Shown here: positions 61,067 to 64,000 of the stretch, piece by piece
Layout of the letters: every line of letters starts with the position of its first letter
Position numbering within the stretch: position 1 is the first letter of the stretch
The notes under the pieces: model-generated
Told to the model about the DNA's origin: nothing
Seen by the model: only the letters and a program-made list of their open reading frames with translations
Database searches by the model: none
DNA from: Streptomyces sp. TLI_053
Lineage (GTDB): Bacteria; Actinomycetota; Actinomycetes; Streptomycetales; Streptomycetaceae
Direction of reading: 5' to 3'
Assembly: GCF_900105395.1 (NCBI RefSeq)
Contig: NZ_LT629775.1
Coordinates: 4,052,001 to 4,116,000 of the forward strand
Length of the DNA stretch: 64,000 nt
Translations under genes and position numbers: made by a program

Positions 61067-61393
61067 TCAGTGGTCGGCGTTCTGCGGCGGCAGAGCGGCG
61101 ATGAACGGGTGGTCGCGCTCGATCAGGCCGAGCTTCGAGGCACCGCCGGGCGAACCGAGGTCGTCGAAGAACTCGACGTTCGCCTTGTAGTAGTCCTTCC
61201 ACTCCTCCGGAGTGTCGTCCTCGTAGAAGATCGCCTCGACCGGGCAGACCGGCTCGCAAGCGCCACAGTCGACACACTCATCCGGGTGGATGTAGAGCGA
61301 TCGCTCGCCCTCGTAGATGCAGTCAACCGGGCACTCTTCGATGCAGGCCTTGTCCTTGACGTCGACACAAGGCTGCGCGATGACGTAGGTCAC
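61067..61393 (-). CDS. fdxA: 7Fe ferredoxin (3Fe-4S and 4Fe-4S)
   Basis: 108 residues. Cysteine pattern CVDVKDKACIEECPVDC and CVDCGACEPVCP matches the mycobacterial-type 7Fe ferredoxin, with the conserved C-terminal IERDHPF. Soluble electron carrier. Start GTG with GGAGG nine bases upstream. Divergent from the GNAT gene. dapC follows on the same strand. Confidence 0.95.
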   Translation of the reverse strand: MTYVIAQPCVDVKDKACIEECPVDCIYEGERSLYIHPDECVDCGACEPVCPVEAIFYEDDTPEEWKDYYKANVEFFDDLGSPGGASKLGLIERDHPFIAALPPQNADH

Positions 61394-61489
61394 GCTGTCG
61401 TTCCTCCTCGGAAGGGCTCGGAGGCCCATTCTGTTTTCTCGCGTGCGCGGGTGAGCGCGGTGTCGTCGATGCCCGCCCCTAGTATCGCG

Positions 61490-61495
61490 GGTCGG
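61490..61495 (+). promoter_or_regulatory. Possible -10 box for the GNAT gene
   Basis: TAGTAT falls at about 61480-61487 in the divergent fdxA/GNAT spacer, a close match to the principal-sigma -10 consensus, about 40 bases upstream of the GNAT start. No clear -35. Exact end points are approximate. Confidence 0.35.
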
Positions 61496-61523
61496 AGACC
61501 GCAAATGCACAGGAGGTGCCCAG

Positions 61524-62552
61524 ATGGCCGTCGAAGGGCCGGTTCAGGACCGTCCGGAGGTCCGGATGGATCGTTCCGACGTGGGCCGGAGGGTCTCCGT
61601 ACGACGGCTGACCGGCTTCGCCGACAACAACCGGCCAGTCTTCCGCGACGTGATCGGCGTGCTGGTCTCCTGGGACGACGAGGGCCTGACGGTGGTGCCG
61701 CGGACCGGCGGACCGGTCTCCTTCGACGAGCGGCTGCTGGTCGCGGGCAAGACGGTGCCGCTCTTCCCCGCCCGGCGCGCGCCGCTGCCGCCGGTCGACC
61801 CGGTCGGGCTCCGGCGGACCGCCGCCCGCGGCTGGCCGGCCGTCGAGCAGGAGCAGCTGGGCGAATGGACCCTGCGGGCCTCGGCCGGCTTCACCCGGCG
61901 GGCCAACTCCGCCCTGGCACTCGGCGATCCCGGCCTGCCGCTCGACCGGGCACTGGCGGCCGTCCGCACCTGGTACGCGGCGCGCGGGCTGCCGGCCCTG
62001 CTGGAGGTCAGCGCCCCGGGCTCGCCGGAGGGCCTGCGGGAGGAGCTGGAGCGCCGGGGCGCCACCTGGACGACGCGCACCCTGGTCCGGGTCGCGCCGC
62101 TGGCCGGACTCGCCCGCGGCGGCGCGCCCGCCGCCCTCGACCGGGTGCGGCTCTCCCGGACCGCCGACGCGGCCCGGCTGTCGCTGTACCGGCGGGCGGG
62201 CGGCGGCCCGGCGGAGGAGGAGGCCGCCCTGCGGGTGGTCAACGGCGGGCCGTCGGTCTGGTTCGCCGACGTGCCGGGCACCGGTCCCGACCGGACGCCG
62301 CAGGCCGTCGGACGCTGCGTCGTCGACGGGCCGTGGGCCGGCTTCGGCGCGGTCGAGGTCGCCCCGCACGCGCGCCGGGCCGGACTGGCCACCGCGGTCA
62401 TGGCGGTGCTCGCGGCCCGGGCCGCCGAGGAGAGCGCGACCGGCGGGTACCTGCAGGTCGGGGCGGAGAACTCCGGGGCGATCGCGCTCTATGACGAGCT
62501 GGGCTTCACGACCAGTCACACTTACCAGTACGCACTCCTGCCGCAGGGGTAG
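61524..62552 (+). CDS. GNAT acetyltransferase with N-terminal barrel domain
   Basis: 342 residues. An SH3-like N-terminal domain (about 18-85, VIGVLVSWDDEGLTVVPRTG) precedes two GNAT-like halves; the C-terminal one has the acetyl-CoA loop VAPHARRAGLATAVM and the NSGAIALYDELGF end motif. Typical of an actinobacterial family of unknown acyl acceptor. Start has AGGAGGTG six bases upstream. Confidence 0.87.
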   Translation: MAVEGPVQDRPEVRMDRSDVGRRVSVRRLTGFADNNRPVFRDVIGVLVSWDDEGLTVVPRTGGPVSFDERLLVAGKTVPLFPARRAPLPPVDPVGLRRTAARGWPAVEQEQLGEWTLRASAGFTRRANSALALGDPGLPLDRALAAVRTWYAARGLPALLEVSAPGSPEGLREELERRGATWTTRTLVRVAPLAGLARGGAPAALDRVRLSRTADAARLSLYRRAGGGPAEEEAALRVVNGGPSVWFADVPGTGPDRTPQAVGRCVVDGPWAGFGAVEVAPHARRAGLATAVMAVLAARAAEESATGGYLQVGAENSGAIALYDELGFTTSHTYQYALLPQG

Positions 62553-62620
62553 GAGTCCCGGCCGCTCCCCCGCGCGTCCCGTCCTCCCCGCCCGTCCGTA
62601 CGAAAGCCGCCGCCACCGCC

Positions 62621-63502
62621 GTGACCGAGCAGAGCAGAGCACGCTTCCGGACCGAGGCCAGGGCCGAGCACCCCGATCCGGTGCTGCTCTGTCTGCTCGC
62701 GGCCGCCGAACACACCCCCGCCCCCGACCCCTCCGACCCGGACGGCCTCGACGGACCGCCCGCGCTCGACGCCCTGCTCGCCGCCTGCGAGGCGGCGCTG
62801 GAACGGCACGCGGCCGCGGTGCGGCGCGCCGTCGCCGAACGCGCCCCGGCCGGACCGGAGGAGACCGCGGCCCTGCTGGCCGCCGTGCTCGGCGGCCGAG
62901 AGCGCTTCCACGGGCGGAAGTCCGACTACCGGCGGCTGGAGTCCTCGCTGCTGCCGGAGGTGCTGCGGCGCCGCCGCGGACTGCCGATCATGCTGTCGCT
63001 GGTCTGGTGGGCGGTCGCCCGCCGGGCCGGGATCACGGTGCACGGGATCGCCCTGCCCGGCCACTTTGTGGTCGCGGTCGGCGGGCCCGCGGGCGGCGAG
63101 GACTACGTGCTTGCCGACCCCTTCCACGGCGGCCGGCTGCTCGACCTCGACGGGGTGGCCGAGCTGGTGCGCGCCGCCGGGCACGAGTTCACGCCCGAAC
63201 TGCTCACCCCCGCACAGCCGCTGGACACCGTGCTGCGGGTGCTCGGCAACATCCGCGGCTGGGCCGCCGACCGGCCCGAGCACGCCCGCACCCAGCTCTG
63301 GGCCACCGAACTCGCGCTGCTGCTGCCCCGCCACCCCGCCCAGCTGCGGCTCGAACGCGCCGAACTGCTGGTGCGCACCGGCGACTTCCTGGGCGGGGCC
63401 GGGGAGATGGACGAGTACGCCGCGATCCTGGACGCCTTCGACCCCGACTCCGCCGCCAAGGTCCGCCAGGAGGCCCGCGCCGCCCGGCACCGGCTCAACT
63501 GA
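62621..63502 (+). CDS. Transglutaminase-like SirB1-family protein
   Basis: 293 residues. The SirB1 core is RRGLPIMLSLVWWAVARRAG and LPGHFVVAVG, with the His expected of a transglutaminase fold, but no cysteine in the catalytic place, so probably non-enzymatic. C-terminal tetratricopeptide-like helices follow (LATELALLLPRHPAQLRLER). GTG start 71 bases after the GNAT gene, same strand; likely one transcript. Function unknown. Confidence 0.86.
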   Translation: MTEQSRARFRTEARAEHPDPVLLCLLAAAEHTPAPDPSDPDGLDGPPALDALLAACEAALERHAAAVRRAVAERAPAGPEETAALLAAVLGGRERFHGRKSDYRRLESSLLPEVLRRRRGLPIMLSLVWWAVARRAGITVHGIALPGHFVVAVGGPAGGEDYVLADPFHGGRLLDLDGVAELVRAAGHEFTPELLTPAQPLDTVLRVLGNIRGWAADRPEHARTQLWATELALLLPRHPAQLRLERAELLVRTGDFLGGAGEMDEYAAILDAFDPDSAAKVRQEARAARHRLN

Positions 63503-63532
63503 GCCGGAGCCGGGGGCGGCCGGCCGGTCGGC

Positions 63533-64000
63533 TCAGAGCCAGCCCTTCTCGCGGGCGATCCGGACCGCCTCGGCGCGGTTGCGGGCCTCGGTCTTCTGGA
63601 TCGCCATCGACAGGTAGTTGCGCACCGTGCCCTCGGACAGGTGCAGCCGCCGGGCGATGTCCGCGTTCACCGCGCCGTCCGCCGCGGCCGCCAGCACGTC
63701 CCGCTCCCGGGCGGTCAGCGGGTTCGCCCCCTCCGCGAGCGCCGCCGCGGCCAGGACCGGGTCGATCACCCGCTCGCCGCGCAGCACCCGGCGGATGGCC
63801 TCGGCCAGCTCGGCGGCGGGCGCGTCCTTCACCAGGAAGGCGTCCGCGCCGGACTCCATCGCCCGCCGCAGGTAGCCGGGGCGGCCGAAGGTCGTCGCGA
63901 TCACCACCCTGGTCTGCGGCCGCCGCTGCCGCAGCAGTGCCGCGGCCTCGATCCCGGTCATTCCCGGCATCTCGATGTCCAGCACCGCCACCTGCACGTC
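63533..64000 (-). CDS. NarL/FixJ-type response regulator (partial)
   Basis: The gene runs off the right edge; the N-terminal about 45 residues are missing. The visible receiver part has the phospho-acceptor VLDIEMPGMTG and lysine LVKDAP; the C-terminal LuxR helix-turn-helix reads LTARERDVLAAAADG and LHLSEGTVRNYLSMAIQKT. DesR/LiaR-like; the partner kinase would lie outside the window. Confidence 0.93.
   Translation of the reverse strand, partial: DVQVAVLDIEMPGMTGIEAAALLRQRRPQTRVVIATTFGRPGYLRRAMESGADAFLVKDAPAAELAEAIRRVLRGERVIDPVLAAAALAEGANPLTARERDVLAAAADGAVNADIARRLHLSEGTVRNYLSMAIQKTEARNRAEAVRIAREKGWL

Noticed and set aside
1..64000. Mobile element, prophage or genomic island
   Set aside because: No integrase, transposase, tRNA-associated repeat or composition shift was found; gene order is that of the conserved actinobacterial core.

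Overview
The window is very GC-rich (third codon positions almost all G/C) and comes from a filamentous actinobacterium, most likely Streptomyces or its sister genus Kitasatospora. Evidence for this is the gene order, the AdnA/AdnB helicase-nucleases, mycoredoxin, DUF3107 and DUF3117 proteins, an MoeZ-type E1 enzyme, frequent GTG/TTG starts, and many genes that look leaderless. I see 54 protein genes, one running off the right edge. I see no rRNA, tRNA, transposase, integrase or CRISPR array. This is core chromosome, not a mobile island.

Left part (1-36.5 kb). The first 171 bases carry a leftward promoter with the architecture of the WhiB7/WblC autoregulated promoter; its gene lies outside the window. 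Then come uvrD2, mycoredoxin, a GntR regulator, a NudC-type NADH/NAD pyrophosphatase, an M20 dipeptidase, a PadR-ABC ATPase-ABC permease operon (the permease gene has a one-base frameshift), an EEP-family hydrolase, a membrane PP2C phosphatase, the adnA-adnB double-strand-break resection pair, an alkyltransferase-like protein, a very large flippase-like membrane protein with an internal kinase-like domain, moeZ, a three-gene surface-carbohydrate operon (GT4 glycosyltransferase, membrane protein, NAD-epimerase), an alpha/beta hydrolase, a TetR regulator with DUF3107, a ferritin-like protein and a DEAD-box RNA helicase. The order uvrD2-mrx-nudC-adnB-adnA-ATL-moeZ-TetR-DUF3107-ferritin-like-DEAD helicase matches one mycobacterial neighbourhood (about Rv3197A-Rv3211), with Streptomyces-specific insertions.

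Middle part (36.6-47.7 kb). After a second alpha/beta hydrolase there is a tiny gene behind a strong AT-rich promoter and a long leader. Next are a DUF6758-like zinc-ribbon protein, a PHP phosphoesterase, a Suppressor-of-fused domain protein, a CorA Mg2+ channel with a long leader that contains a short proline-containing ORF, an EamA exporter, a soluble PRC-barrel/MgtE_N/CBS protein overlapping a DUF1003 membrane protein, and the Fe-S carrier ATPase Mrp. Together these look like a divalent-metal homeostasis region.

Right part (47.7-64 kb). TatB, a zinc-binding anti-sigma factor and its ECF sigma factor (a sigE/rseA-like locus without the htrA gene that sits between them in mycobacteria), an O-methyltransferase, DUF3117, enoyl-CoA hydratase, 3-methyladenine glycosylase I, a DivIVA-like protein, a FolP2-type DHPS homologue, a LOG-family protein, dapE, a lysozyme-like membrane protein, a secreted Gly/Ala-rich protein, dapC with a 7Fe ferredoxin, a GNAT enzyme, a SirB1-like protein and a partial LuxR-type response regulator. 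This again follows a second mycobacterial neighbourhood (about Rv1177-Rv1239).

Operons are often bounded by long perfect inverted repeats acting as bidirectional terminators, and several gene pairs overlap by GTGA or TGATG, implying translational coupling. Reading frames on the strand opposite real genes are long everywhere because of the GC bias and were left out.
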